Positions 54,012 to 63,859 of a stretch of 64,000 nt of DNA are shown in pieces (position 1 is the stretch's first letter; each line of letters begins with the position of its first letter). The notes beneath the pieces are model-generated. The model had not been told where the DNA came from. It was given only the letters and a program-made list of their open reading frames with translations, and did not search any database. The position numbers and the translations under genes were made by a program. The stretch is from Dendrolimus kikuchii (lineage: Eukaryota; Arthropoda; Insecta; Lepidoptera; Lasiocampidae): NCBI GenBank assembly GCA_019925095.2, contig CM034398.1:7331001-7395000 (forward strand), given 5' to 3'.

Positions 54012-54328
54012 TTATCTATATAATTAATACCAGAAGCAAAAGCTTTGTACCCCTTTTTACGAAAATTGCGCGGACGGAGGAGTATGAAATTTCGCACTCT
54101 TATGTTTATATAGAGAAGAAACGACGAATGCTAATATTTTTTTTAAATTATGCATAAGAAATACATTAAATCAATAAAAAAACATTACACACTACCATGT
54201 ATTTGACACACACACACGCATATATACTCTTTTACTTATTGTTCAAGTCAAATTAACAGTGTAGCCTTGGCGAAATCTGTGATTACAGAAATAATTCGGT
54301 CGAATTTCGAGCACGGGCGACCACTAGT
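54012..54328 (-). repeat. ACTAGTGGTCG repeat, copy 2
   Basis: Reverse complement of 5646-5982: ACTAGTGGTCGCCCGTGCTC, TCGAAATTCGACCG, CCAAGGCTACACTGTTAATT, AGAGTATATATGCGTGTG, CTCCGTCCGCGCAATTTTCG. Similarity is high over the full 330 bp. Confidence 0.75.
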
Positions 54329-54597
54329 ATCAATAATTAGGCAGATAGTAATTTTCAAAGAGGTAAAAGTTGTACCCCGCTCTTTAACTTTTTAAATATG
54401 AGGTTGATATTTTTTTAAATCAAGGTTATAGAGCTTTTTATACTTCCTTAGCTATATAGCAAAAATTAATGTTTGGCGCCTTTACCGACCCTTATTTGTG
54501 CGTGGACCAGCAAGCATTTAGAAAGCTAGATAACTCCTTATCGCATACCATTAAAGTTTACAAACTAATGCTATTCTAATTATAATAATAATAATAA

Positions 54598-54822
54598 TCG
54601 GCAGACAAACACACACATTGTATATCCCCAAATTAAGCAAGTTAAGCCCGTGTTATGGGTAATATACAACGGACTACTCTGGGGCCGATCCCAGACCATA
54701 GTAAATAACGGAGAAAATACGTTTCCGAAATTTACTATACCAGGAATCGAACCCGGAGCCTCTACGTTGCAGTGAGGTAGGCCGGCAAAGGCTTATCCCG
54801 TTCAACCACAGAGGCCGTCAAA
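54598..54822 (-). mobile_element. SINE-S, tRNA-derived, copy 2
   Basis: Minus strand: GACGGCCTCTGTGGTTGAAC (A box), CACTGCAACGTAGAGGCTC, GGGTTCGATTCCTGG (B box matching the GGTTCGANTCC consensus), then a body ending in ACAATGTGTGTGTTTGTCTG. Best tRNA-like copy of the three. Confidence 0.78.
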
Positions 54823-54827
54823 TTGTG

Positions 54828-54880
54828 TACAAAGAGCGGTCTTATTGCTGTAAAGCGATCTTTTCCAGATAATTCGTGGC
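54828..54880 (-). mobile_element. family F LINE tail fragment
   Basis: AAAGAGCGGTCTTATTGCTG and AAAGCGATCTTTTCCAGATA match the family F core block. Confidence 0.55.
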
Positions 54881-54979
54881 GGGAATATTAATGATTCGGA
54901 GTGGCGATGGTAGTATACATAATTATTGTATGATTAGTTACATTTTAATAAGAAATATACAACTACGTATATATCAACT

Positions 54980-54984
54980 ACACA

Positions 54985-55054
<70 letters not shown>
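54980..55054. repeat. (AC)n microsatellite
   Basis: About 36 CA units with one early interruption (CACAGACAC), followed by ATATACACATATATATACATACC. Confidence 0.97.
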
Positions 55055-55062
<8 letters not shown>

Positions 55063-55144
55063 TATATATACATACCATACATACCATAGTCAAATGACCA
55101 AATCGTTTATTTCTTGTAACGAACACTTCATAGTTCGTAGACTG

Positions 55145-55535
55145 CTAGTATAGAATATTCTTTATTGCACACAAGAAAATAATACGAGTTAACAATCATT
55201 TAACTAGTACAATCGGCGGTCTTATCGCTAGCAGCGATTTCTTTCAGACAACCTTCTGGAGATAGTTTCACATTTCTAATAGTGGGTTGGTATTCAGTGC
55301 GCATAGTTTAAAATATATACAATCATGTCTACATATTTTAACAGTTAATAAAAATATACATACATATTTGTTTACAAATATATGTACATAAAGTTACATA
55401 CACATACATAAATTACTGTTTACAAATTTAGATAGTAATCTTTGAGGAGTTTATTAAAAGATTTAAGTGATTTTGCACTTCTGATGCTCATTGGTAATGT
55501 ATTCCACAACCTTACAGCCTACACAGTAAAAGATT
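55145..55535 (-). pseudogene. family F LINE 3' end with RT C-terminal relic, copy 2
   Basis: The minus strand from about 55515 reads RLWNTLPMSIRSAKSLKSFN then KLLKDYYLNL and a stop at 55420. The 3' UTR and the tail GAAAGAAATCGCTGCTAGCG, CGATAAG-type block and TTTTCTTGTGTGCAATAAAG end near 55150. Same architecture as 45668-46235. Confidence 0.75.
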
Positions 55536-55539
55536 TTTG

Positions 55540-55885
55540 AGAAAATTGCGTAGAATGTATAGGCTTCATTAGTCATTGCTACTTAATTTTCCAAATTTGT
55601 TTATACATATACATTTATAGACTCCGCTCTCTAGTTTGTGGGGTATAGTTTACTATGTGTATGTTATTAATTGTGTTAAATTGTAAGGCCTCTTTAATTA
55701 AAACTCTATATCTTAATTCGATCCCCGATTTAAATCCCATTTAAGCTTTGATGGAAACTAAACTTGCTAAAGGTTACCCCGTCTATTTGAATAGATTTGT
55801 GTCAGTATATCGTGTAAGAGGTTATTTATATCTTTACGCGTTATTTGGTTTACTTCTATGCACGAGTAACTAAATTTTTTTTTAT
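55540..55885. other. AT-rich, no gene
   Basis: Probably the further decayed coding portion of the preceding LINE; no open frame remains. Confidence 0.35.
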
Positions 55886-55889
55886 TTAT

Positions 55890-56240
55890 TATTAATATCT
55901 CTACGGACTCGAGTTCCGTACCCTTTTTTAATACTAAATTTCTATGAAAAATTTGAGAGTCCGTACACGCTTATTGTTTATTTTTGTTAGTGTATGTGAC
56001 ATTATATGTAGTAATTTTTCTGTTTTGGTGTACCTTAAGAATAACTTAATTAATTTATTCTAATTTTAATACTAAACTTATACTAATGTAGAGTGTATCT
56101 GTTACATGCCGGCGTTGTGAGGAAGTGAATGTGCAGTGTTGGCCTTATATCTATACTTATATATAGTCCTATCTAGTGCCATGTGTGTTGTTTTTTTCTT
56201 TTCTGTGCCTGGGTTATTAATTTTTAGGCTCTTTGTGTGT
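55890..56240 (+). repeat. repeat paired with 14.0 kb
   Basis: CTCTACGGACTCGAGTTCCG, AGTGTATGTGACATTATATG, GGTGTACCTTAAGAATAACT, GTGCCATGTGTGTTGTTTTT and CTGGGTTATTAATTTTTAGG. Longer than the 14-kb copy by an internal segment (56050-56150). Confidence 0.6.
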
Positions 56241-56244
56241 CATA

Positions 56245-57765
56245 ACTAACCTTTTTAATGCCTTATTTCTGTTAATCTTGAGTAAAAAAGCGGCTATACT
56301 CAAAGTCAAATTAAAACGTAACCAAAAACATAATAATCTACGTGGAATTGAAAAAAAATATTTTGGTAACAAAGTAATTTGTATGAATAATTACTTAAAA
56401 ACCTTGGTAGCGATCGCATTATTACTATTCGGTGCGGTAATTTAAAAATCTTTTGTCGTATAATAAATAAACTTTCTCACACAAATCTTGCATTATAATT
56501 TTTTAACTTGTTTACTGAAAGTTGTTGAACAACTTTGAATTATTTATAACAATTTTAAGTAGATTTTAAAAACCATGTTTATATAAGTATACGAGTATTA
56601 TGATTTACTCAGCTTATTGATTGTACTCCAACTAAAATAGAAAAATGTGAAATTAACACCAAAGAAAATTTCAAACAGGACGGTATGGCTAACACATTCA
56701 TGACACGTAATATGTATGTAGCTTTATCATCATATAATTTTTTCTACGAAATAAATATAATTTTAATCGTATAAAATATATTTAATCGTGTGGCTATTTA
56801 ATGAAATTTTTTATTTAAAATCGCGATGTTTATTTCTCTATTTAAGTAATTTCTTCCATACAGATCTTTTGAAACAGATTTTCACTAAACTAAATAAATT
56901 AGTAAAATTTACGATTTAGTGGAAAAAATATATACAATTAAATATAATAATATCCATAATATTATTATTGTTATGGAATAAATTATTATTACTTCCGCTT
57001 TTTATATTTCTATCTTCATTCTCTTCTATGTACTGCTGTTAATTTTTTTATGTGAAATCACATCAATGCTTTGCTAAGTCAGCACTGCTGATCAATTCGT
57101 ATCAGTTGTAGTAGTTCCTTAACTGCTAATTTATAGCATTACTCTACAACCCTAAGTATATAATTAAGACGTAAATACCAAAGACGCCTTAATCCATTTA
57201 ACCGAGTTTAGCTGCTCCATTCAACGTGTTAAGCAAAAAATATAGATTAAGGAGAAAGCATACATTAAGCCTGACGTCGTCTGATTTTTTACGGTTTTAT
57301 TCATATTGAGTTAGAGTCTTAAAGTAAGTTTGGAGTATTCTTTAAGAACCGTAAATAAGCCTTCAAACTGACTGACTAACTGACTATGAATAAGACCGTA
57401 AAACATTAAATTTAGTACCTATAGGTTTAGGTTCAAGAGATTTTTTTCTAAAAAGAATAAATTCACTTACAGAGAAAGAATCAAGTTACATTAAGTATAC
57501 GTTGAACTCTATTAGTTTTTTACCCTACTCCGAGTAGTATTCTACTTTAAGTTGGTTTTTAGTTTTGTTATTTAATTTTGAGGGTAGCCTAAAAGGAATG
57601 TTTAGCAACAAAGTATAAGTATAGAAACCTTATAGTATGTGTCAGTCAGTATGTATATTCCTTTTGCACGATCTTATAAATGAAACGATTATGACAAAAT
57701 TTAGCGTAGGTAATTCCAAAAATGAGGTTTTACATAAATATGTACTAGGCAAGTTGCACTTTTTT
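56245..57765. other. AT-rich; repeat at 57287-57405
   Basis: 57287-57310 (TTTTACGGTTTTATTCATAT) is nearly inverted at 57385-57405 (TATGAATAAGACCGTAAAAC), a 118-bp foldback related to 12890-12965. Otherwise no gene or repeat. Confidence 0.5.
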
Positions 57766-57766
57766 T

Positions 57767-57785
57767 TATTGCAGGAGTTCAATAA
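57767..57785 (-). mobile_element. SINE-J tail stub
   Basis: TTTTTTTTATTGCAGGAG on the plus strand equals the 3' terminus of SINE-J; the rest is absent. Very short, so tentative. Confidence 0.35.
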
Positions 57786-57854
57786 AAACTTGTTGTTTAG
57801 CTAATTTATAACAGGCAAACCTAAGTTCGATCTCAAATATCCAGATTAGACTAA

Positions 57855-58188
57855 GGCCGTCTCCCCATTAAACGAACAGTAAGCCGTTCGCTGGCTGACT
57901 CTGGGCGGCGTATCGGTCGCTGACTCAATGTCGGGTTAGCAGCAAGCCTTAGCGCTTTAGCCGCGAAGCGCTTGCGAGCTCTTGGGAGGACAAGTAAACG
58001 GTTAGTATATCCTGCCGCGCAGCGCTCCGGGGTAGTGAGCGAACTGCGCCGCCGTCCGCGCGCAACGTTCGCTGCTGGCGGCGCACTGAATAAGTGGAAA
58101 ATCAAAACGCCGCATACTGTCTACATTTAAAATGAAAATTGGATGCAAATAGTTAGCCACTCACTGGTCGTCTAATGGGGACGCGGCC
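57855..58188. mobile_element. PIF/Harbinger-like MITE (334 bp)
   Basis: Terminal inverted repeats: left GGCCGTCTCCCCATTAAACG, right (reversed) GGCCGCGTCCCCATTAGACG; about 22 of 26 bases match. A TAA sits on each side (57852-57854, 58189-58191), the 3-bp TTA/TAA duplication used by this superfamily. The interior is strongly G+C-rich. The 84-codon minus frame inside has no transposase motif. Confidence 0.78.
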
Positions 58189-58191
58189 TAA

Positions 58192-58765
58192 TAAAAAAAA
58201 ACCCAACTGGGAATCGTACTTTGGACCTTTGCGTTCTACTAAAAAGAACATCCGCCTTCATACTGTCACACTCCACCTCACTTCACTGTTACATATCTAC
58301 CATCGTCCGAGGACCATGGGGGTACCAAGTACTTTGCCGAGCCTATATTTAACTAAACGAGACAATAGTAAGACCACCAAACAAAAAATGGCGACATTTT
58401 AAGTTGTAAATTTAGTTTCAAAGTTTTTATTGAAACTAATTTCTACTGGAGAACATTTTTTAAGGTCACATACATCTTAAATGTAAGGCTTATAGCAACG
58501 CCAACGTCCTTGATGATTTTTCGGGCGATAGCGGGGATTCCATAGACGCGATCGTTTTTCAGATGCATTATAATTTTCTTGTGAATAAAATAAAGCATTA
58601 TTTTAAAAAAAATCAATATAATCAAATTATTTATCTCTCTTTTATAAAGAAGTAGATATCGTTTCTTTTCGGTTTTGATCAAAAATGAAAGAATAAAATG
58701 GTTTAATTTCAATCATTTATCCACAAGTAACTATGTCTAATTAACAGAATATAATCATGCTAATA
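58192..58765. other. no gene
   Basis: Open frames at 58175-58402 (plus) and 58712-58443 (minus) carry no recognised motif. Confidence 0.35.
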
Positions 58766-58766
58766 C

Positions 58767-58768
<2 letters not shown>

Positions 58769-58827
<59 letters not shown>
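58769..58827. repeat. (AT)n microsatellite
   Basis: About 29 AT units directly upstream of a family A insertion. Confidence 0.97.
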
Positions 58828-58830
<3 letters not shown>

Positions 58831-58835
58831 GACTA

Positions 58836-58998
58836 TGTATGTCAGGAGCCTTAAGAACAGACGAGTGTGCATGACAAGAGTTATGAATGTCAAAGAAGCA
58901 AGTGAGGTGTGTAAGAATGGGCCTAAATGGCGCTCTGTTGTTCGTGCCTACCCCGCAAGGGAACTGGCGTGAAGTTATGTATGTATGTATGTATTTGT
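58836..58998 (+). mobile_element. family A RTE-like retrotransposon, about 160-bp copy
   Basis: Begins around TGTCAGGAGCCTTAAGAAC (RSLKNRRVCMTRVMNVKEAS) and ends VVRAYPARELA, a stop and the TATG tail. Sequence is identical by eye to the 27.5-kb copy over this stretch (both have the KNGPKWRS form). No clear target duplication; the (AT)n on the left obscures it. Confidence 0.85.
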
Positions 58999-59039
58999 AT
59001 ATTTATTTCTTAAATTAGTTTGAGTATTTATTGCCTTTT

Positions 59040-59219
59040 TCCTGCGCCGCCTATGTCGCCTGATTCAAATTTCTTTCATTTAGGTTGCCTGGAAGAGATT
59101 CCTTTGAGCGATAAGGCCGCCTATTGTATTGCCTAGACAGTATTGTAAATATGGTTTGTTTTGTAATTGTATATTTAGGTGTGCAATAAAGTGTTATCTC
59201 TCTCTCTCTCTCTCTCTCT
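59040..59219 (+). mobile_element. family F LINE tail with (TC)n end
   Basis: GCGCCGCCTATGTCGCCTGA, GGTTGCCTGGAAGAGATTCC, GCGATAAGGCCGCCTATTGT, GGTGTGCAATAAAGTGTTAT and then (CT)n at 59196-59219. The best-preserved 3' terminus of family F in the window. Confidence 0.8.
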
Positions 59220-59224
59220 AATTT

Positions 59225-60000
59225 GATGGTTTAGTGATTTTTTTCTTAACTTAAAATAACTATAGAAATATAAAAAACCACGCTACGTCTGATATCGTGA
59301 AGATTTATGATATTTTTTTGGTTACTTGTTCATCAATAAATACCAACGAAAAATTGTATCGTTTGCAGCCCACTTTAGACCTTTTGCGGCAACAGAGGAC
59401 TTAAATTTAAATCTATGTTACACTGAATAATTAATTCTATGTTACACTGTTGCCCAATGTGTTAACGCCGCTTTAAGAAAAGAAGATGCAAGAAACTCCT
59501 TTGTAACATGTCTTGCTAGGTTAGTTTATTTAATTGAGAAACTGCAATCACTAATTATTACTAAACATTAGTAAAGAGAAGCTTTTTGAAATACGGAAGA
59601 AAAATAATGTCGGTTTCTTTGAGCCTTCTTTGAGCTGTGCAACAGGCAAACTGAATGTAATTAATTAGGTTGGAATTAACCCCGAAAGTACGTGATCTTA
59701 ATGTATTAAGAAACTAATGTTACGGGTGTTATTTTTAGACTAATTTTAAGGCTATCGTAGGTTAATAATTTAAAATTGTCTTAGGGGCCTGCCCTAAAAT
59801 GACATAAAGTTTTTGAAGTCTTTTTTGATGGGTATATAGGAATGCTAGCACGTAAAAACCCCATTGACAATTTAATGTAAATATAAACTGATACTCTCTC
59901 AGTTTTCTTTCATCTTCTTCCGATAATATGGGATTGACAGAATATGTCTGTTCCTTTAATCCATCTATTCTGACATATATCTTCTATCACACCACAAATC
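59225..60000. other. AT-rich, no gene
   Basis: 59440-59530 (CACTGTTGCCC, CGCCGCTTTAAGAAAAGAAG, GCAAGAAACTCC) resembles 4480-4520 but is short. Nothing else supported. Confidence 0.35.
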
Positions 60001-60004
60001 GTAT

Positions 60005-60539
60005 TGTTACGAGTTTGCGGGACTCGAATTAAAATCCCGTAGAATTATTATAGAGTTTATTACAACTATACAAACACGTATAATACAGATACTAGTATAA
60101 CCGAACGCAACAAATCCAAACGTAATGCAGAAGGTAGTAATTCAATAAAACGTACAAAGTCCGTCACTATTAGATTCCAGAATGTACACACGTCACGCCT
60201 AGATCGTAGTTGTATCTCAACTGACCCCCTCTCTCAATCAGGCCGTCGTTTTACACTTCACAAATGCAAATGTGCCCGCCCGGCAATTAAATTAAGAATT
60301 AGCTTGTACTTATAATCCGCAACACGTGGCTAATGATGCTCCTGAGCGACCGTAAACGAGTACAATAGGACAATAGGCTGTTCTCCACAATAACTAGAAA
60401 CCAATGCCAATAAATAAGTGAGCTTGAAAGAAGACGATCATAAAAGGATTACAATTAGTTCAAATGCCGACAGGTAATAAAATGTGCTTTTACAGATCTG
60501 TACGTGGAATTTGTCTTTGTCGGAGCCTAAGGTGTAACA
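60005..60539 (-). mobile_element. solo LTR, copy 3 (535 bp)
   Basis: On the plus strand it begins TGTTACGAGTTTGCGGGACT and ends AAGGTGTAACA; reversed, it matches copies 1 and 2 throughout, including CGTCGTTTTACACTTC (TATA region reversed) and TTTATT. Flanks GTAT (60001-60004) and ATAT (60540-60543) match at 3 of 4. Confidence 0.87.
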
Positions 60540-60544
60540 ATATC

Positions 60545-60720
60545 ATGCTTCACACAATCCATCCATCTATTTTTTAGTCTACCTTAACATTTGTAACCAT
60601 CAATCTTCCAGTTTAACGTTTTTTTTGTCACTTGACATTCATCCTTTCCTATTATTACATGTCCCTACCACCTTAGTCTTCTTTCTCTCAAATGTTCAGT
60701 TTCTTAGGAACTTTTCTTTA
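60545..60720 (-). pseudogene. family C RTE-like relic, copy 2
   Basis: TGCTTCACACAATCCATCCA, TTTTTTAGTCTACC, TTGTAACCATCAATCTTCCA, GACATTCATCCTTTCCTAT and CATGTCCCTACCACC match 47045-47180, minus-strand element. Confidence 0.65.
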
Positions 60721-60724
60721 ATAC

Positions 60725-61840
60725 AATGAAAACATCGTTTACGATTCCCCGAGTTCCGAGGTAATAAATTAAACGCCTTAATCCCACGTTTGTCGGCGGC
60801 CATCTCTATGAATCAGCTGGCAGTTTGTCAACGCGGGAACCCGAGTGACTGGAAAAGCTTAATTGTATTACCAACCAAAGGGGGCCAACGAGTTCCTTGG
60901 ATTGTTACGACTTATTTAGGAAACAACGGCTTAGAGTTCGGCGTAGAAAGTTCTAGATGTTCTCAGAGAAATATTTCTTTAATTTTTCATTACTCCAAAC
61001 TGTTCTTTTTACATATATTAGTCCGAGAGTAATATATTTTTTATTAAAAACAAGGACTTCTTTAATAGGGATGCAAACACGTGCTATAATAAATGCGTTA
61101 ATATTAGATACATATAAAAAAGAACAGGCATTAAAATGATATCTCATCATCTTACTTTTATAACAATTTACTCTTTTTAATTTACATAGGTACTTATGAC
61201 GTCATAAGTACCTAAATATATACGCTTGTACTAAATCAATGAGGCTGAGACTTTGTGTAAAGTTATACAAAAGTATACCTATATAATATAAGTAAGTATA
61301 TAAAGTATAAGTATTTGACTGCCCATTAAATCAAATGAGATACTTTCTATAATCTCAATTTTAAACACATCTATGTTTAAAAATATTCGGCACACGTTTT
61401 TATAAGTGTCTACATCTTTCTACGCAGCAGCAAAATGAACTTTGAACTTTAGGACAATATCCGCATCAAAAATAATTGAACATTATTCTAATGTGTAGCT
61501 GGTGTTAAATCCCAGATGCATTCGGAGAGTTCGGTTTCAAGCCCAACGCACAGTTTATTACACTTTTAAATCATAAGACCATCATCATTAAACGCCACTC
61601 ACTGTATTTCTAAATATCAACCATTTATATCAGTCTAAACAACACACTCCATTATCCTGAATAAATTGGAAAAAATAATTAAACACATTCATCATCGCCA
61701 AAACTCTTTCACCGACCTCAATCCTTTCACTAAAACATAACACACCAGACCCTCCTTTAGAAATAAACGTTGGAAGTTTATCAAAATAAATTTCGTAACC
61801 ATCCAGCAACAATTTTATGTGTTGTCATTTGGCGAAGTCT
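60725..61840. other. no gene assigned; one palindrome
   Basis: The plus frame at 60790-61032 and the minus frame at 61812-61630 (KLPTFISKGGSGVLCFSERI) look coding-like in codon use, but neither has a start, splice context or recognised motif. Confidence 0.35.
61187..61214. repeat. 28-bp perfect palindrome with TGACGTCA core
   Basis: 61187-61200 (TAGGTACTTATGAC) is the exact reverse complement of 61201-61214. The centre is the CRE/ATF-type octamer TGACGTCA. Lies in AT-rich DNA away from any gene. Confidence 0.95.
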
Positions 61841-61849
61841 GCCTCTATG

Positions 61850-62640
61850 ATTAATATCGTGGCCTTAAACAGATGAAGGGAGGTTTCGGAGGTCCGGGTA
61901 GGCCTCGCGTAAATTGTTAGAGCCTCCCACTCCCGGCGTGTATTGTTAGGGATCGGGCTACCCCATTTTGGCAACGCACTGCGAGATACTTTTCGACGGA
62001 ATTCATTAAGAAGCCATTCAGACGATGATGAAAGATGGTTAAAGATTATTCAGTTTTAATAACGCCTATATTGAAGACAATATGGTTGGAAACAGTTGAG
62101 CAGATTGTATAGTAATTTAAAATTGAAAAAGTGATTTTTTTGGTCTTTCCTCGAAGGTATTAGACAATTCGTTTCTGTATTTCAATTTGGATGAATTAAC
62201 TAAAGTGAAGAATTAATTCACATACACACAAACATAAATCTTTATTAAATGTTACAGTTATTAAGTAGCATAGTTGTTCTTGTCGTGCTTCTTTTTAAAG
62301 TTAATAATTAATTTTGTTATGTACTCTCTTATTTCTAAACGATACAATCGACCATTTCCTTAATTGAATTATAATATTGTATGTTTATTTATTCTGTGAT
62401 TAGCGCCTGTTTTGTATAGAGTAGTTCTCCATAATTTCCCTCCATGTTATATAACAATAATATGATGTGGTAATTATGTAGATTATAATTCAAAATCTCT
62501 CAATTGTATATAGACGGTATTCACTACATGTTATTTTCATGCTGGTAGACGCGATAGATTTTTACTGTGTTTGGTTTATTTCATTACATGTAAAACTTTA
62601 AGTATTTTATATAATATCTTATATTATATAATTATCTAGA
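61850..62640. other. no gene; G+C-rich patch 61870-61980
   Basis: GGTTTCGGAGGTCCGGGTAG and CCTCCCACTCCCGGCGTG stand out in composition but have no partner or open frame. The rest is A+T-rich. Confidence 0.3.
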
Positions 62641-62654
62641 ATTTCCAAACAATA

Positions 62655-62910
62655 ATGTATTAAATTCTTTTCATTCATAACCCTTTAATTAAAATAGTTT
62701 ATCAATTGTGTTGTGTTGTTGTAGTTGTGCCAATTGCTAAGTTTGTTAGACTGTAAAATTGTTGGAGGGATGGCGAGGTGTTGTAAAAATGCTTGTAGAG
62801 TGTGAAGAGTTAGTGTCTGTAATATGTTAAAACCGTAAGGTTCTCTGATTATAAATATGTGACCAGTTGCTGTTCTTTTATTACCATAAAGCCTTCTGAG
62901 TTGTTACAAG
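62655..62910 (+). repeat. TTGGAGGGATGGCGAGGTG repeat, copy 2 (unbroken)
   Basis: TAAATTCTTTTCATTCATAA, CCCTTTAATTAAAATAGTTT, GTTGGAGGGATGGCGAGGTG, ATATGTTAAAACCGTAAGG and GAGTTGTTACAAGTATTAC. Continuous across the site where the 40-kb copy carries a family A insertion. Confidence 0.75.
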
Positions 62911-63289
62911 TATTACACAAGTTATTGAATACCGTCATGTTCTTTCAGTTCTTTGCTATTATGATTTATTTACTTTATATTAGTTAATACTGTTATTGAT
63001 TTTAGTATTTTTTGACTTAATATTTAATGTGACATGTAAAATTGATTAAATTTTCTCCATACAAGATTTAGGTATAATATATTGCACACCGCTACCGGCT
63101 GAATATAGATGTACTCAACGAAAAATTGTAATAGCTTCATAACTTACCTATATTCGCAATAAATTATTATGAATTTGCTTTCCAATCAAATTGTTACAAT
63201 TTGGTAGATTCGTGTAATATCAGCGTTTAGATTAAAATTACTTTATTCCAAATAATGGTGTAATATCTTCAGAACACAGATTAGGTGTA

Positions 63290-63477
63290 TACAGTTATAT
63301 ATTCAGAAATGTTGACTTGAGTTGTGAAGAATGACATGCGTGTCAATGGTCTTAAAACGAGGGATACTGAAGGCCGCGCGAAGTGGAGTAGAAAAAGTAG
63401 GAAAGCGGAACCTGGGCGTCGGAGTGAACACTCCGAACGCAACCGGGATTTAACGCTCGGATGATGATGATGATGAT
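63290..63477 (+). pseudogene. non-LTR retrotransposon C-terminus with (ATG)n tail
   Basis: Reads VVKNDMRVNGLKTRDTEGRA, KWSRKSRKAEPGRRSEHSER and a stop at 63465. The pattern (DL...GL...DA.DR.KWR...RKADP) is the final block of a common insect non-LTR element, whose 3' ends usually run into GATGATGAT, as here at 63462-63477. Only the tail is present. Confidence 0.7.
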
Positions 63478-63639
63478 ATAACTCTAAATTCAAATACACG
63501 TGAAAATAAATAAATTATACTGCAACAGCATTATAAAGATTTCGCAAATGTTTGGTAAAATGAACTTTAGGTTTAAGATTATATTATTTATTAATAATAT
63601 TCTGCTATTTAAATATAAGGACTAAGCATGTAGTTTTGA

Positions 63640-63828
63640 CATCGTAGACTTCTGCCCTAAACTTCCCTGAAACGGTCTGAGTCTGCCGCTGGTGTCAGAT
63701 AATATACAACAACAATAATTCTGGGGCCAGTCCTGGATGAGTATCACCATCCTGAGAATCACACCCAGGATGTCTACGTTCTATAGAAGTCAGCAGACAA
63801 ATGCTTTAACCTCTAAGTAATAGAAGTA
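63640..63828 (-). mobile_element. SINE-S, tRNA-derived, copy 3 (diverged)
   Basis: Minus strand: TTACTTAGAGGTTAAAGCAT (A box region), GAACGTAGACATCCTGG, GTGTGATTCTCAGG (B box region), then GGACTGGCCCCAGAATTATT and GTTGTATATTATCTGACACC. Matches 54.6 kb in order with many substitutions. Confidence 0.6.
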
Positions 63829-63859
63829 ATTAAATAAGATTGATTGAGCTTTATATAGC

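Noticed and set aside
54740..54822. Possible tRNA gene on the minus strand (GGTTCGATTCC)
   Set aside because: It is the head of a SINE present in three copies; stems are not maintained.
58769..58827. (AT)n as a promoter TATA region or replication origin
   Set aside because: Simple dinucleotide repeat with no gene or other signal nearby.
60790..61032. Plus frame of 80 codons
   Set aside because: Antisense and sense are both open; there is no motif or start context. Could be relic DNA.
61630..61812. Minus frame DGYEIYFDKLPTFISKGG...
   Set aside because: Codon use looks natural, but there is a stop directly upstream, no ATG near the start, no usable acceptor and no recognised family. Kept only as an unassigned fragment.
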